From Allodiplogaster sudhausi (Eukaryota; Nematoda; Chromadorea; Rhabditida; Diplogasteridae): a DNA stretch of 64,000 bases. This document shows, one piece after another, positions 9,748 to 23,941 of the stretch. The notes beneath the pieces are model-generated. The model searched no databases. It was not told where the DNA came from and saw only the letters and a program-made list of their open reading frames with translations. The position numbers were made by a program, and so were the translations under genes. The stretch spans positions 1,340,001 to 1,404,000 of the forward strand of contig CALZFC010000293.1 of the NCBI GenBank assembly GCA_945643635.1, in the 5' to 3' direction. Every line of letters begins with the position of its first letter. The first letter of the stretch is position 1.

Positions 9748-12700
9748 ATGGAGGAGACATTTACGCCGACGCTCACGGTGGGACGCGTCGCGTGTTGCGA
9801 GTGCGGTCTTGGCATCGAGCCAAACTCTGCGAACATGTGCGCCGGTTGTCTTCGTTCTCGTATCGACATCACAGAGGGCATCATGAGGACTTGTCAGTGG
9901 CTTCTCTTAGAATTTGGCGATGAAACCCCCCCCCCCCCCCCGATTAATTATCGAGTGAGGGCGCAGTTAGTTCATATTGAATATTGCTAATATATTCTAT
10001 TTTATCCCGTACACGGTCCTCCAAAAGCGATCCTCTAAGGATGTCAATCTTTCGATACTCAGTTTGATGCAGCGCGTTCAAATATATTTGAATTTTTCTT
10101 ATTTGTTAAAAGCGCGGGACAACGAAATTGGCCGAGTGCCAATTTTTTGGCTAAAGTATGGTAGGATTGGGCATTTTGTTTACGGCGAATAGCTTGGAAC
10201 GTGACCGCAATGCGAGCAAGCACGCGTTGCAGTCGCACTTTTTTCTGTCCCGCGTAGCAATTTTGAATTGTAATTACGCACGGAAACGCGTTGCGTTCCC
10301 TATGGTCGCGTCGCGGCCTAATCATTTTAGCACTGACGATGAGGATCGCTTTTTGCACTGCGTAAATGACCGTGCGTATACGCTCGAATTATTATCCTAT
10401 TTGAGGGGGGGGAGCAACAAATATATCTTTTTGCAACTTTTGTTTTCCTCTCGATCTTAGAATTCCCATTCGTAGTTGATTTAAGAGAAGCATATACCTT
10501 GTTCTAAAACATTCTCGAGAATTTTAGAATTGAATACTTTTTTAAATTAGGATTTTATTATTATTAACGTTATGAAGAAAGTTCATTGAAATTTCGAATA
10601 ATTTATCTATTAAATGTATTGTGTTTTTAATAATGTTGTAAAAGTATTGTGGCATTCCTTGTTATTTTTTAAAAGCAACGCATATATTACACTCTTGATA
10701 GTATATTGTATATGTCGCAATAATATTCTAATTAGTATTCTGAAATCATACTTCACAGGAACTAGTTCTGTAGTATGTATTTCACAACATGCATAACTGC
10801 GTGCCGATCCCAGAAAATGTATATATTGTTTAAGCAACCTTGCACATGTGCAAGTTCTGCGATCGCTACCTCGTGCCGCCGTCAGGCTGGATGCGTGCGC
10901 AGCTCGAGTCCAAGGAACTGCTCTCAATCGCTCTCAAGAAGCTCAAGCCTGTCATTGCGAAGGTACGGTAGGCAAATGGCGGTCAATGGTTACGGTAGCT
11001 TCGTAATCGTGCAGAACTGATATAATTTTTGGTCATTTTATTGATATTCATCGTAAATAGCGGTATGAAATTTTTTTTACTTCCACATCCATCCTCAAGG
11101 CACTTTAGTTTATTATTGGTTTTGTAAAAAAACAAATTGGTTTATAGTATTAGATACATTATATTAGTTGTTAGTTATTAAAGTATTGCATTTTGATACA
11201 ATATATCCGCTCAGGTTCGTCTTGTGGATGCTGCATACAATATATCCGCTCAGGTTCGTCTTGTGGATGCTGCATTCGTGTGGACTGAGGAGCACTCGCG
11301 TCGCATCAAGGTCAAGCTGACTGTCCAGAAGGAGGTACGTCAAGTTCTTTTCTTCATTACTTTGTTTTTTATAGACAAAATAAGAAAATATATTAGTTTT
11401 TTTTCTTAGACAAAGCAAGAAAATATATGAACAACATTTCAACAGCAGATTCCGGAGAGTGGATGGGAGAAGAAAACTTGATATTTAGCCGAGGCGTTCC
11501 CATAATATCTATTTATTCTCCTTATTATAATAAAAATGGTATATAGTGTTGATGTAAGTGTGATTATATAATAACAAAATCCTATTTTTATAATAACATT
11601 GAATTAAAATCCGTAAGGGAAAAAAAGTAGAATTTGAATTCGCGCCTTTTTTGCCTGACTCGACGTGAGACTACAGTAGTTTGGAAGTTCAAATTGAATT
11701 TCGCGCGCTCCTTTCAGGTGATGTCGGGCACGGTGCTTCAGCAAGCATTCGTGGTCGAGTTCAGTGTGCACAGTCAGCAATGCGATGACTGCCGCCGCGT
11801 GGAGGCCAAGGACTTTTGGCGCGCATGCGTCCAGGCAAGAAAAATAAAATGGATAAAAAAAATATTTCGCAAAAAATTAAATCTAAATAAAATAATTTAC
11901 TTAAAAAAAATTTTTTTTTTTGAATACTCTCGTGTATACGCTTCAGAAATGGTCTTAAAATGTATTTTATATCGTATTTGTTTTAGGATAAGTAATGCAG
12001 TCTCTCTCTGGTATGGAATAGTTTTAGAGCGCTGTCCTTACCGTATCCTCACTCCCTTCCGATTTTAGGTGCGTCAGAAGGCCGAGTTCAAGAAGACGCT
12101 GTTCTATCTGGAGCAGCTGCTGCTCAAGCATGGCGCACACGGCGCAGCGACGGGCGTCAAGCCGGTCCCGACCGGAATTGACTTCTTTTACGCCAAACTT
12201 CAGGTACGGTACCTGGGATTACGGTGTAGTTGATTGCATTTGTTTCTCATCTAAAGTTATGGCAAATTAACCAGAAAGATATAAGTTGTAATAAATTTAG
12301 TGTTAATGAAGTAATTTCATTGTAGAAAATTTTCCTAATTTGAAATCCTTTTCTTAGGGAACAAATGCGGGCCCAAGTCATACTTGCTAACCTTTTAATT
12401 AAAATATAATGTACGCTTCATGGTAATTTATTCCTTGCAGGACGCACGCAAACTGGTCGACTTCCTTCAGAACGTTCTACCGTGCAAGTATCACTATGCT
12501 CAGGTGAGTGTTGTGCCTATTTTGATGACAAAGATTTATGGCTTAATATTTTTCTTGCCTGATTATGATGAAATTCAATTGACAATTGACTAGAATATTA
12601 ATTATTCGCTAAATATAAGTACAATTAAATGTTGCTGGATGTTTTTGTAATAGCTTTTATTGTCGGTAGTAATAAGATGTTTTCTTTAGGAATTCGTGAG

Positions 12701-14470
12701 TTACCGATACTAGAATATTAAAAATTCGCTAACTATAATTTCTGAGTATATTTTTAATATCACCATACTTTGCGAGCTGTTTTTTATTTTATTTTTTATC
12801 AACAGGAGAAAATAACAATATGTTTTCTAAAGGAACTCGTGAGTCACGACACGAAGAACAACACTTATGACTACAAGCACACGTTCTGCGTTGAGATCGT
12901 GCCAATCTGCAGAGACAACGTGTGCTGTCTGCCCAAGCAGGTCAGTCAATATAGATCATGAATATGAATATATGTTCATTGTACAGTTTACCACTTACAA
13001 TATATACATAAAGAAAGTTGTTGTATACAATTAGGCCAAATATTATGGCATAATATATACTAGTAAGTAATAATTAATGTAATTGTATTATAAATGCGAT
13101 ATCTCTTATAATAAAAAAAAATAATGCTAAATAGTAATAATAAAGTAATTACAGTGTAACAACAATAATAATTATTTAGTAATACATAATAATACGAGTA
13201 TTATGCAAAATAAATAAGAATAATTATCCGCTCAAAGGTTGCGCATTCACTCGGGAATCTCGGCCAGATCGTCGTGTGTCTTCGCGTCTCGAATGTCATC
13301 ACACTTATCGATCCGGCCACTCTTCAGATGGCTGATGTGCAAGCGTAAGGGAGAGAGTGAGAGAATGGAGAGAGAGATAGCGAAAGAGGAAAGAGAGAAA
13401 AAAAGAGGGAGGGAATTAAAAGGGAAAAGTGATAGAAAGCGAAGGTAGAGAGGGAAAAAAGGGGTGAGAGACAGAGTAAGTGAGAAAAAGGATAGATCTG
13501 GGAAGTAGAAAAGCGGGCGAGAGAGAGAGAGAAAAAAAAGGGGTGAGAGACAGAGTAAGAGAGAAAAGGGATAGATCTGGGAAGTAGAAAAGCGGGCGAG
13601 AGAGAGAGAGGGAGACGAGTAAGAGAGAAAAGGGAAGAAGAGCGAAGAAGGTGAGAATATTAAAGGTTTTTATTATTATTGAGGAAGTGTTTTCTACTGT
13701 TTCTTTTTTTTAACGAAAAGAAATATATAATTACGATAAATTTTTGCTCTCTCTTCCAGGGTGAACTTCTGGCGCGATCCATTCGAATCGCTCTGCCAGC
13801 CCAAGCAGCTCAGCGAATTCTACGTTCTCGACGTGGAGTACATCGACGATCTCGAGAGGAAGGCCGGTCATGGACATGTTTCGAGGAAGCATCAACTGGC
13901 AGATGTCTGGCTCGTCAGAAGCAATGAGGTACGGTAGAGGGAGGGGAAGAGGATACGGTAGGAAGGGATACGGTTACTCAAGGAATAAATGCCACTCTCT
14001 GATGATGTTTGGAAGAAGAAGGAAAAACATGATGGGCTCTGGGGGACCCTGAAAGCAAGTTGGGAAGTGTAAAAAGAGAACTTGCTTCACGTCAGTGTGA
14101 GTAGTATGACTCCGGGAAGTCCCAAAATCATTGTAATACTGCTTCTAGCTGGATTGTAATGACTTTAAAAGCGTGAATTGGTACGGTTAAAGTTGAAGCT
14201 ACCCTAGATCAAGTAAGAGCTTTTAAAAAATAAAGTAAGAAAAATAATAGGATTTAGAGGTCCTTTGTTCATGTACACTTTGTCTGTTATTGTTAATTAT
14301 CAAAAACTGAGTTTAAATGAAAATAGTAGTAACGTATTTAGGTTGGAAAATCTGATGCAAAGTCAATCAGCGCGAGAACGCATCTGGGGCATCTGCTGAA
14401 TCCGGGTGATACAGTGCTTGGTGAGCCATTTGCTTTCTTTCTCTGTACCTATTCTCTCTTTCTTTTTCTT

Positions 14471-14522
<52 letters not shown>

Positions 14523-14760
14523 CCTCCTAGCCATTCTCTCTCTCTTTCTCTCTCTCTCTCTTCTTTCTCTCTTCTTCTTTATAGCCTTCGACATCCGCAA
14601 CTGCAATACGAATAATCGTGTGCTGGATGAGATGCGAGATGAGGACATTCCAGATGTCGTTGTCGTCCGAAAGGTTTGTGGTCTCTGTTTCTTTTCTCTC
14701 ACTCCTCTACTCTCTCCCTCTCTCTTTCTCTGTCTCCTTTTCTCTCTCTCGTTCACTACT

Positions 14761-14811
<51 letters not shown>

Positions 14812-14911
14812 CTACTCTCTCTAATCTCTTCCTCTCTACCTCTCTCTCCCTACTCTTCTGCCTACTATTCTCTATCTCCCTCTTCCCTTCTCTCTCTCTT
14901 CTCTTCTCTCT

Positions 14912-14970
<59 letters not shown>

Positions 14971-16254
14971 CAGGTATACGACCGAATGAAGCGCGCGGCG
15001 AAGCGAATGTGGAAGCTGAAGCGACTGGTGGTTGACGGCAACATTGTCGGTAACGAGACGGACAGTGTTATCGACGCATTCGAGAGGTACTGTAGCACTA
15101 GAATAGTTTCCGATTACTGTAGCACTAAATATACTCGACTAGAGAACTTCTCCAGCATGCATTATTTGCAGAACTGAAATCTCTCTTAGCCGTTAAAATA
15201 TATACTCCTGATGGCGAGAACAATTCTTGCGTTTTTTTTTCTCTCGCTTTTTAGTCGCTACGCAAGCCTATAAACTTAAATCAAATTTCATTCACTGAAA
15301 ATGAAACTTACAAAGAAGCATTCTGATCAATTTTGAGTGGCTCCAGGGAAGAAAAGGGTCCATGCATGGCTCGGAAAAGTAGGGTGGGGTAAACCCAAAA
15401 TGGGCTCGAAAATCAGGGTAGGGGTAGTAAAAACAAATTTTTTTTTTCCTAAAAAGGAAGCATATCCAAACAAACCGCAAATAGGTTCAGGGTAAAAAAG
15501 GGGGTCAGGGGGAAAAATTTCTGTAAAAATGACGTAATTTATTCAAAATCTCCTTTTAAATGGTTTCGTGTTAAGTACCTTATCTCTTCAGGTTATAAGA
15601 GTGGGGTAAATTTGGCCGGTAAAAACCGGTCAAAAACCAAAGTTGGTCCATGCATTACATGGACCCTTTTCTTCCCTGAGTGGCTTCTTCCAGGATCAAA
15701 TAAAAGAATTGTAAAATAAGAAGAATCAACCAATATGTGCCATTTTCAATTTTTTTTTTCAGATTCAAGGAGGACCTCGAAGAAGACGCTGCGCTTCGTG
15801 AGAAGATCAACATATACAAGGACACGGAGAAGATGGCGGCAGCACTGGCGAGGGGAGGAGGAGGAGCAGAAGAGGCGGGCATGGAGGCCAGTTTTTTTAA
15901 TATTTATATTATTTTTTGTTATAATTATTATCATTTTAGTTTATCTTAATATTGTTTTATTATAATATTATTTTGATTTTTTTTATTTAATTTGTTTATA
16001 GGTCTTTTTCGAAGCTCCCAATTGCATTTACATGTGGCTTATATCCATACTTTGTTCAATGAGAAATACAACTTTAATGAAAAAATGTTGGAATTTCCAA
16101 AATAAATCTGTTAAATCATTACTTAATAAATAAAAAAAAATTTCAGGACAGCGACGCGGAGGCGCATCCTGATATGCCAAGTATCGCGGAGATGCTGGAT
16201 GACCTGAATATCGACGATGTCGAGATGAAGGAAGATGATGGAAAAGAGGAGTGA
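9748..16254 (+). CDS. nmd-3: 60S ribosomal export protein NMD3
   Basis: NMD3 is the adaptor that binds pre-60S subunits and links them to CRM1 for nuclear export. Exons: 9748-9892, 10835-10962, 11254-11334 (or from 11215), 11718-11834, 12069-12203, 12441-12503, 12833-12940, 13238-13344, 13760-13928, 14342-14420, 14585-14673, 14974-15086, 15763-15886, 16147-16254. All phases agree and give 521 residues (human about 503). Family signatures are the N-terminal zinc-binding CxxC pairs (CCECG, NMCAGCLRS, CKFCDRY, CDDCRRVEAKDFW), EIVPICRDNVCCLP, THLGHLLNPGDTVL, and a C-terminal leucine-rich export-signal-like IAEMLDDLNIDDVEM. Two introns appear to have GC donors (after 11,834 and 15,886) and three have GTACGG donors. 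The 5' end of exon 3 is duplicated. AATAAA motifs lie at 16,832-16,841. Confidence 0.95.
11196..11273 (+). repeat. 39-bp tandem duplication over the NMD3 exon 3 acceptor
   Basis: Two perfect 39-bp units (11,196-11,234 and 11,235-11,273) each contain the intron end CCGCTCAG and the first exon codons (VRLVDAA). Both acceptors, after 11,214 and after 11,253, keep the frame. Use of the upstream one would insert 13 residues, beginning VRLVDAAYNISAQ. Confidence 0.9.
15344..15678. mobile_element. hAT-like MITE in NMD3 intron 12
   Basis: Terminal inverted repeats start CAGGGAAGAAAAGGGTCCAT and end in the reverse complement CCCTTTTCTTCCCTG. CAGGG termini are typical of hAT elements. An 8-bp direct repeat flanks it, AGTGGCTC at 15,336-15,343 and AGTGGCTT at 15,679-15,686, matching at 7 of 8 positions. 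At 335 bp with no coding capacity it is a non-autonomous element. Confidence 0.65.
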
Positions 16255-17197
16255 GTGGAGAGAGAGGGAAAATGAGAGACAGAGGGAGTGAGAGAGAGAG
16301 GGAGTGAGAGAGAGAGAAAGAGAGCTTGAGTGGAAAAAGAGAGTGAAAGTTGGAAAAGTTGAAGAGAAACGGAAATGAGAAAGTTGTGATTAGTATGTTC
16401 ATGCTTTCTTTGATGCTTCTTTAAATTTGCTACTTCACTCTAACTTTTCCTGTGAAATTGCGAGAGATAGAGAAAACACATTCGCCGAGGAGATTGCAAA
16501 CACGATTTGATTGGTGTCGTTGTTTTCGTTATTACTACTCTGAATGATTTTAGTAGAGTCAATTTCCTCAAGTTATCACATGATGAATAATTGGATGAAA
16601 AATAGCAAACAATTCTCGTAGAAGTTGTGCGTCTCTCGGCTGTTAGTGCCGCCTTTCCCTGCAAGAGTTCTCCTCCTTCTCCTCTTTCGCTTAATGTTGT
16701 TGTTTTGTTATTGTTTACAATGTTTACTCCTGACTTGTTTACTCTGTTAACTCCTGAGTCAGGCGTCCTGACTCTGTGTGTGTCGCCAGAAGAGCGCTTA
16801 TTTGTTGAAGAAAAAAAGCGTAAATCGTTGAAATAAATAAAATTACCGGAAACCCAGATACTCATGAAGTTGTGTCGTTAAAATCGGCGTGAGATTTGGC
16901 GGTTTACATCCGCGCAGTCGAGTATTTTGTATCTAATGGTTGAGAATTTATAAAGTTATTTGTATTGTGTTATACATTTTTATTTGATTATTGTATTATA
17001 CTATATGGCTATGTTTGGGTTGGAGACAATATTTGCTTGATTAAGAGAGAAAGCGGTGGGGCGCGAACTGCAGTGCGCGCTCCACTAGGAAAGCCCCTCC
17101 ATCTCTCGCCGTCTGTCCTTTCTCTGCACTCTCTCCCCTCTCTGTCTCTCTCTCTCTCTCACTCACTTTCTCTCGCTCCCCCGAAGTCTAAAGGCTG
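16255..17197. other. NMD3-LRRK intergenic region
   Basis: It holds the probable NMD3 3' UTR, a GA tract at about 16,256-16,325, and AATAAA signals at 16,832-16,841. A CT-rich run at about 17,120-17,175 lies just before the LRRK start codon. The gap between the NMD3 poly(A) signals and the LRRK ATG is about 360 bp, so a nematode-style operon is possible but not shown. Confidence 0.5.
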
Positions 17198-17507
17198 ATG
17201 CGGAATGGTGGAGGAGGAGGTCGAGGGACAGGAGCTGGAGTCAGAGGAGGAGATGTCAGTGAAGAGGATTCTGCAGAGACCACGGCGCAACTCATCAAGC
17301 AGGCAGTGCTTTTCGAGGTTGGCTATCCAAAGGAGTTTTGGCTTGTTGCCAACTTGGGTTTAGGTTCACTTTTATTTTGTTTTTCTCCCATCATTTCTCA
17401 CTCTCGCTCGTTCTCTATCTCATAATATCTCTCTGCTATCTCTCTCTCTATCTCAATCCATTGTCTCCTCTTCCTATCTTTAACTCTCTCTATCTCATAG
17501 TCTCTCT

Positions 17508-17550
<43 letters not shown>

Positions 17551-19215
17551 CCCTCTTCTGCCTCCAGAACTGCGACCTACTGGCGGATCTCCTTGCTGCT
17601 AACCCTGGTGCCGGTCGCCACACTGACTCTGCCGGCCGCACTCCCCTGATGCTAGCTGCGCACAATGGCCGCGCCCGTGCACTCGAACTGCTCATCGCCA
17701 TGTGTCCAGGTGAGAGGATCTCTAGAAAGAGAGGAGCAGGAGGAGGGCGTACTGTAGGTATCCTTAGCAGGGGACTGAAGGGGCTTGAATATGAAAGAAG
17801 TCCTCGTGTAATCGATCAATCAATGCTTTATTTCATGGCTGGATAATAAAAAATATGCAATAAAAATTAAACAAAGAAAAGATTTAAGAATGTAAAAAAA
17901 TTAATCCGACTTTTTTTTTCTCTTGAAGAAACAATCGGATCACCATCCCCGGCGAGCAGCGGCGGTGGCAAGACAGCACTGCATCTCGCATCCGAAGCAG
18001 GCCATACAGAGGCTGTTGCTCTGCTTCTCTCAGGTCTCTCTCTCTCTCTCTCTCTTACTCTCTCTTTCTCGTTCTCTCTGTTTCTCTCTCTCTCTCTATC
18101 TTTCTGTCCCTCTTTCTCTCTCTCTCTTTCTTTCTCACTTTCCGATTCTCTTTTGCAATCCCTTAATAGATAACGTCAGTTTTTCTTTGGCTTGGCGCAG
18201 AAGATTTCAGATCTTTTCGGAAATTACCCATTACTTTATTTTCACATAAATTCGTCAAACACTTTTTCCCTAAAGTGGCATGAATCAGCGGAAAGAATAT
18301 ATATTTTCAAGTCGTTTTGAAGTGCCATTATTAACTTTCGGGAGGGGACAAGCCATTATTTACTCAGGCATTCCCTGCATACAGCCTGGCAACGAACGCT
18401 TTTGTGCTTACCACATTGACTAGGCATAAAAAATTTTTTTTGTCTCTCTTTATCTTTTCCTCTCTCTCTAGATTTCTCTCTCTTTTTCTCTCAACCGCAC
18501 TCTCTCTTTCACTCGCATTATTGCTCTAGCTGAATGAGGTTTTGGCTTTCATGCTTGGACACTTGTGCTTCTTGTCGCCCATATTTCTATCATATCGTCG
18601 CTTCCTCTATCTTTCTCACTCTCTTCCTCTCTCTCCCTCTCTCATTCTTTCACTATTTCTCTATCTCTCGCTCTCTGTCTCTCTCTCTGTCTCCCTCTCT
18701 CTTTCCCTCTCTCCCTCTATCTATGACTCTCTCTCTCTCTCTGTCTCTCTCTCATGCTTGGACACTTGTGCTTCTTGTCGCCCATATCTCTATCATATCG
18801 TCGCTTCCTCTATCTTTCTCACTCTCTTTCTCTCTCCCCCTCTCTCATTCTTTCACTATTTCTCTATCTCTCTCTCTCTGTCTTTCTCTCTGTCTCCCTC
18901 TCTCTTTCCCTCTCTCTCCCTCTATCTATGACTCTCTCTCTCTCTCTGTCTCTCTCTCTCTGTCTCCCTCTCTCCTTCTGTCTATGACTCTCTCTCTGTC
19001 TCTCTCTCTCTCTCTGTTTCCCTCTCCCTCTCTCTCTGTTTCCCTCTCCCTCTCTCTTTCCCTCTTTCTCCCTCTGTCTATGACTCTCTCTCTCTCTCAC
19101 TCTCTCTGTCTCCCTCTCTCTTTCCCTCTCTCTCCCCATGTCTATGACTCTCTCTGTCTCCCTTTTTGTCTCGTTCTCACTCTTTCTTTCACTCTCTCCC
19201 TTTCTCTTTAGCTCT

Positions 19216-19258
<43 letters not shown>

Positions 19259-19917
19259 TTCCAGCTGGCGCTGACCCTTCTCCCCTGGACGGCAACGGCT
19301 ACTGCGCCCTCGAGCTCGCGCACATCGCCGGCCATCCGACTGTTGCTGCGCTACTCATTGATTCTATTCGTTAGTTATTGTTTTTTTTTAAAATTAATTT
19401 GACTAATTACTTAAACAAATTAATGTTGTTATTAGTAAAAAAATTAAGTAATTACATAAAAATCAGTTATTTTCTAAACAAGTATAAATTATAAGTATTT
19501 ATATAGAAATTAGTGACCATTTCACCGTATAACTTTGTCAGCATTAAAATATATAATCGATTTCGAGAGTAAGTAGATGAAATGTTTCAGAAGCTGAAGC
19601 CGAGCGAGTGAATGGACTCCATGCTCGCCTGTGCGCCGTAGCCACTGAAGGAGACGTCGCCGAGATTGACGAGGTTATTTTTAAAAATTTTTTTCTCTTA
19701 TTTTTTCATTATTTTTTTTATAATATACTTTTTATTATTTTTTCCCAAAGCTTAGACAGTAGTAGGACCAACTTGAGCGCGCTAATTAAATAGTTCAGGT
19801 GCTATTGCGAGAAAGACGCGGCGCTTCCTTGGACATTCTACTGAACGGAAGAGAGGAAGGCCAGGGTGTACTGTATACGTTAGTATTTTAGAAATAATTC
19901 AGTATAATTCAGTACTA

Positions 19918-19961
<44 letters not shown>

Positions 19962-22872
19962 GTTTCTCTCACTCTGTTTCTCTCTCTCGCTCTCTCTCTC
20001 TCGTTCTCTCTCTCTATTATAGAAATCATTTATACTATCAGAACTTTAACGATATTTCACTTAGTTGAACTTAAATGTGTCACTAACAATAATATATGTG
20101 GAATAGGAATTATGTGGCATTGGTAAAAAAAAATCAAGCTTCGATTTATCAATCTCTCTCTCCTTCCACAGAGCTTGCATGGCCGGTCGAGCCGAAGCAA
20201 CGGATCGTCTCCTGAAGCAAGAACTCGCCTCGGCGCACGTCCTAGTGGACACTGGCTCAGGGGATACGGTACTCCATGCGGCCATCGCCTCTCAGAACAT
20301 TCTGGTCATCAAGAGGATACTGGAGGTTTTTTTAAAGTTTTTTTTAAACGAAAATTTAATATTATTCAAGTTCTTTTTTCTGCGATATTTTTTTACTTGA
20401 ATAAATATTTTTATAGCTAAAGTAATAACAATTTTTTTCGAAAAAGCTGAAAAAAGTTTCCAGATTCGAAATATGGTTGGATGATTTAGAGAAAGCAAAA
20501 ATAAATGATTGTTTTAAGCAATTCCCGACTCTCGCAACGCGTGTAGACAGAGAAGGCGCGACTCCGTTGCATTGGGCAGTGAGAGCGGCCAATATCGATG
20601 TGGTCGAACTGTAAGACATTTTGTTACGTTTATTGCGACGTCAGATGTTACGTATACTGTTACATTTATTGTCGCGTCTAATGTTACTTATACTGTTACA
20701 TTTATTTTTACTTCTAGTGTTACTAAAACTGTTACATTTATTTTTCAATTTTTCTTCTTCATCTAGACGTTAGGTTGTTGACCTCTTGTCCTCTCCTGAC
20801 CGCGCGAATTAATTGAATAAAATGATGAAAAATAGTAATTTCGAGATTTTTTATTTAACTTTTAAGAAAATTTTAAAACGGCTCCTTGTATGACCTTCTT
20901 TTTCAGACTACTTGAACACCCTTTTCCGGAGTACAGCCTTGTTGATGTCGAGACGTCGGTGGCACTAGTGTACAGGCTAGTTTTTATTTTATTTGTTATT
21001 AGCTTCAAAATAAATTTCGACATGATTTTGTTGCTTTTCGGAAGGCTTCAATTTCAGCCACATACTTTCCACGCATATCTGTTAATATGTTTTAGTATTT
21101 TTTGTTAGATTTTTGTTGGATACCATATATTTTCGATCCTTCTCCTTGCCTCTTTCCCTTCCCTCCTCCTGCTCTATCGTGTTTACTTATGATATGTGTA
21201 GAATTTATCATATTTTAATGTGATGTTTTTTCTCCTCAGATTCGCTTTCGATGTAAACGCTGGTGATGCTGAATGTCGTACTGCGTTGTATCTTGCCGTA
21301 CTTCTAAATCTAGTCGACATCGTTGGAGCTCTTCTAAAGGTATTCACAAATAACGAATTTCCGGAACTCTATTTCAGCCGTATACTTGCTATACATTTTC
21401 TTTTAAAATTTGCCATTCAGTTTACATATATTAATAAGTTTAAGTATTTTTTTGTTAGATCTTTAAACAAAATTTTTAATGTTTTACATTTAAATTATTA
21501 ATTAATTACATTTTAGTTCAAGCTTCGCCTCGCGGACGGAGCAGAACGCTGTCCCGTTCTCGTGGACGTCTACTGTTGCAGAGGACGAACTCCACTCATG
21601 GTGGCTGCGTATAATCAGTCACTTCCACTCATATCGTTGGTTTTCTCTCTCTGTATCTCTCTCTTTCTCTCTCTCGCTCTCGTTCTCTCTCTATCTATCG
21701 CTCTCTCCATCTGTTTCTCTGTATCTCACTCTCTCTCTCGCTCTCGTTCTCTCTCTATCTATCGCTCTCTCCATCTGTTTCTCTGTATCTCATTCTCTCT
21801 CGATCTCTCTGACACTCTCAAGTTATCTCTCTCTCCCATTATCTGTCTCTCTCTCCCTTCTTTCTCTCATAATCAGTATATAACGCTGAGTTTGATGTCC
21901 CAAAGTTATTCACATTCGTCAGGAGAATGTTTGCACCAACGGGAAAAAAAGATAAAAAAATTTAATGAAGTAATTTCCACGTGGTTTTCCGCTGCCCCAA
22001 CTCCTTATACCATTTCAAAGGGATCAGCCAGCGATACGCGATCAATGGCTATGTTTATATTAGGACAGTTTCTGCAAGAATATAAAAAGAGTTGACGGAT
22101 TCCAGCACCTCACCCTGATTGATCCCTGATGTACCATCTCTGTTATTGAAGAATTTGTTTTTTTTTTAATACTCCAACTTTTTTCGACCCAATTTTTCAC
22201 CTACCCTACCCTGTTCTGGAAGCCCATCCGGCAACTGATTATCACCCCTCTTGTTTTGGCATTTTTTATTATAGATTTTCCTTACATAGTATTTTGTAAA
22301 CGTATATTTGCTTTAACTAACTAATTACTAATATATTTTACTTAATATAAATTTGCAGTTGTATTTTTAGTAATCATTTCAAACTCCCTATGCCTTTTTC
22401 AGAGTTCCCTGCCCCAAAAGTTCTTCGGGAGGATGTTTGCAACAACAAAAAAAAGAAAGTTTTAATAGTTTAATTTCCCTGTGGCTTTTCGCTGGCTTGA
22501 CTCCTTAAACCATTTCAAAAAGGGCCGCTAAATTTCTGTTTGAAAAAGTATTTATTAATTATTTTTACTATTTATTCCCCATATTCTCACCTCTCTTGCT
22601 TTTGCTTTTTGTAAGTTCTCTTTTTACTTTTGAGATGATTCCTTACAAAGTATTTTGTAAAAGTTTTCCTGCTTTAAATATCAAATTGCTGATATATTGA
22701 ATCTAACATTAATTAACAATGATTTTTAACCCTCATTTCTAACTCTCTGTGTCTTTTGCCGAGTTTCCTACCCCAAAAACTATTCGGAGAATGTTTGCTA
22801 GAAAAAAAAATAACGGGAGGTGCTCCTTCCCGTGTGCTGTATTCTCTATTAGAACAGTTTTAGTAAAGAAAT

Positions 22873-22915
<43 letters not shown>

Positions 22916-23320
22916 CTTAAATATTAGTTAATTATTTGGCTCCATATTTTCACATCTCTTGCTTGAGCTCGGTGCGCGTTCCTCTTTTTATGTTTAAAAA
23001 ATCATACCAAGCATTTTGATAAATGTATTTTATTGGTTAATTGATTACTTGTATATTTATTTATTTTCACCTTAATTAATTTTTTTTTTCTTTTTCATCC
23101 CCCTCCTCTCCTTCTCTCCCCCCCCCCCTCCCCCGTCTCTCTTTCTCTCTCTCACCTTCTCTCTCTCTCTCTCTCTCGTCTCTCTCTTTCTTCAGGATGC
23201 TTCTCCAACACGGCGCTGACGTCAATCTTCCACTCGGCGTCCTAGACGAGTCGTGCGGCGAGTCGCGATGCGTGGGATCAGGCGCACTCTTGGAGGCAGC
23301 CAGAGCGGACGCCATTCAGG

Positions 23321-23364
<44 letters not shown>

Positions 23365-23883
23365 TCTCACTGCTCTTACTGCTCTCCCTTTCTGTTTTTT
23401 TCTCGACTCGCTCTCTTTCTTTCTCTCTCTCTCTCTCTCTCTCTCCATCTTTTTTCATCATTATCTCTCTGAACTGGAGTCAAGTTTTACAATACATACT
23501 TCTAATTCTAATGGTTCTTCACCATCACGCATGTTGTTGACACCTCGGAATTTTTTTTTTTAAATTCTTTGGCTTACTGCCGAATGTTGGTCAAATGTTT
23601 CAGATCTATTCGGAATTTTGTCATTTAATAGTTAGCAAAATTTTAAGACTCGTATAATCGGCATAATATCTTGAAAATCAAGATATTAAACTAGAAAAAG
23701 CAAAAAAAAAACTCAACCGTTTGGGAGCCGGACCGATATACCGACTGCGCCATGGGTGCCAGGCAATGGCTATTTCTCCCATATCTTACGAGTACCCGCA
23801 TGTTACCTCGACAACACCTATTTTTCAGGCTTTCTGAATAAAATTCTCTACTCTCACTGCTCTCTCACTGCTCTCTCTCTCTA

Positions 23884-23941
<58 letters not shown>

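Noticed and set aside
9925..9942. Run of about 14 C bases
   Set aside because: Homopolymer inside NMD3 intron 1; possibly of uncertain length in the assembly, no function supported.
16255..17197. NMD3-LRRK operon
   Set aside because: The intercistronic gap of about 360 bp after the poly(A) signals is longer than typical, and no clear trans-splice acceptor precedes the LRRK ATG; left open.
18534..19402. Long open frames of S/L or R/E residues over CT/GA tracts (also near 14,620, 23,756, 37,530, 42,016)
   Set aside because: They are translations of intronic dinucleotide repeats, open in several frames at once, and lie between confirmed exons.
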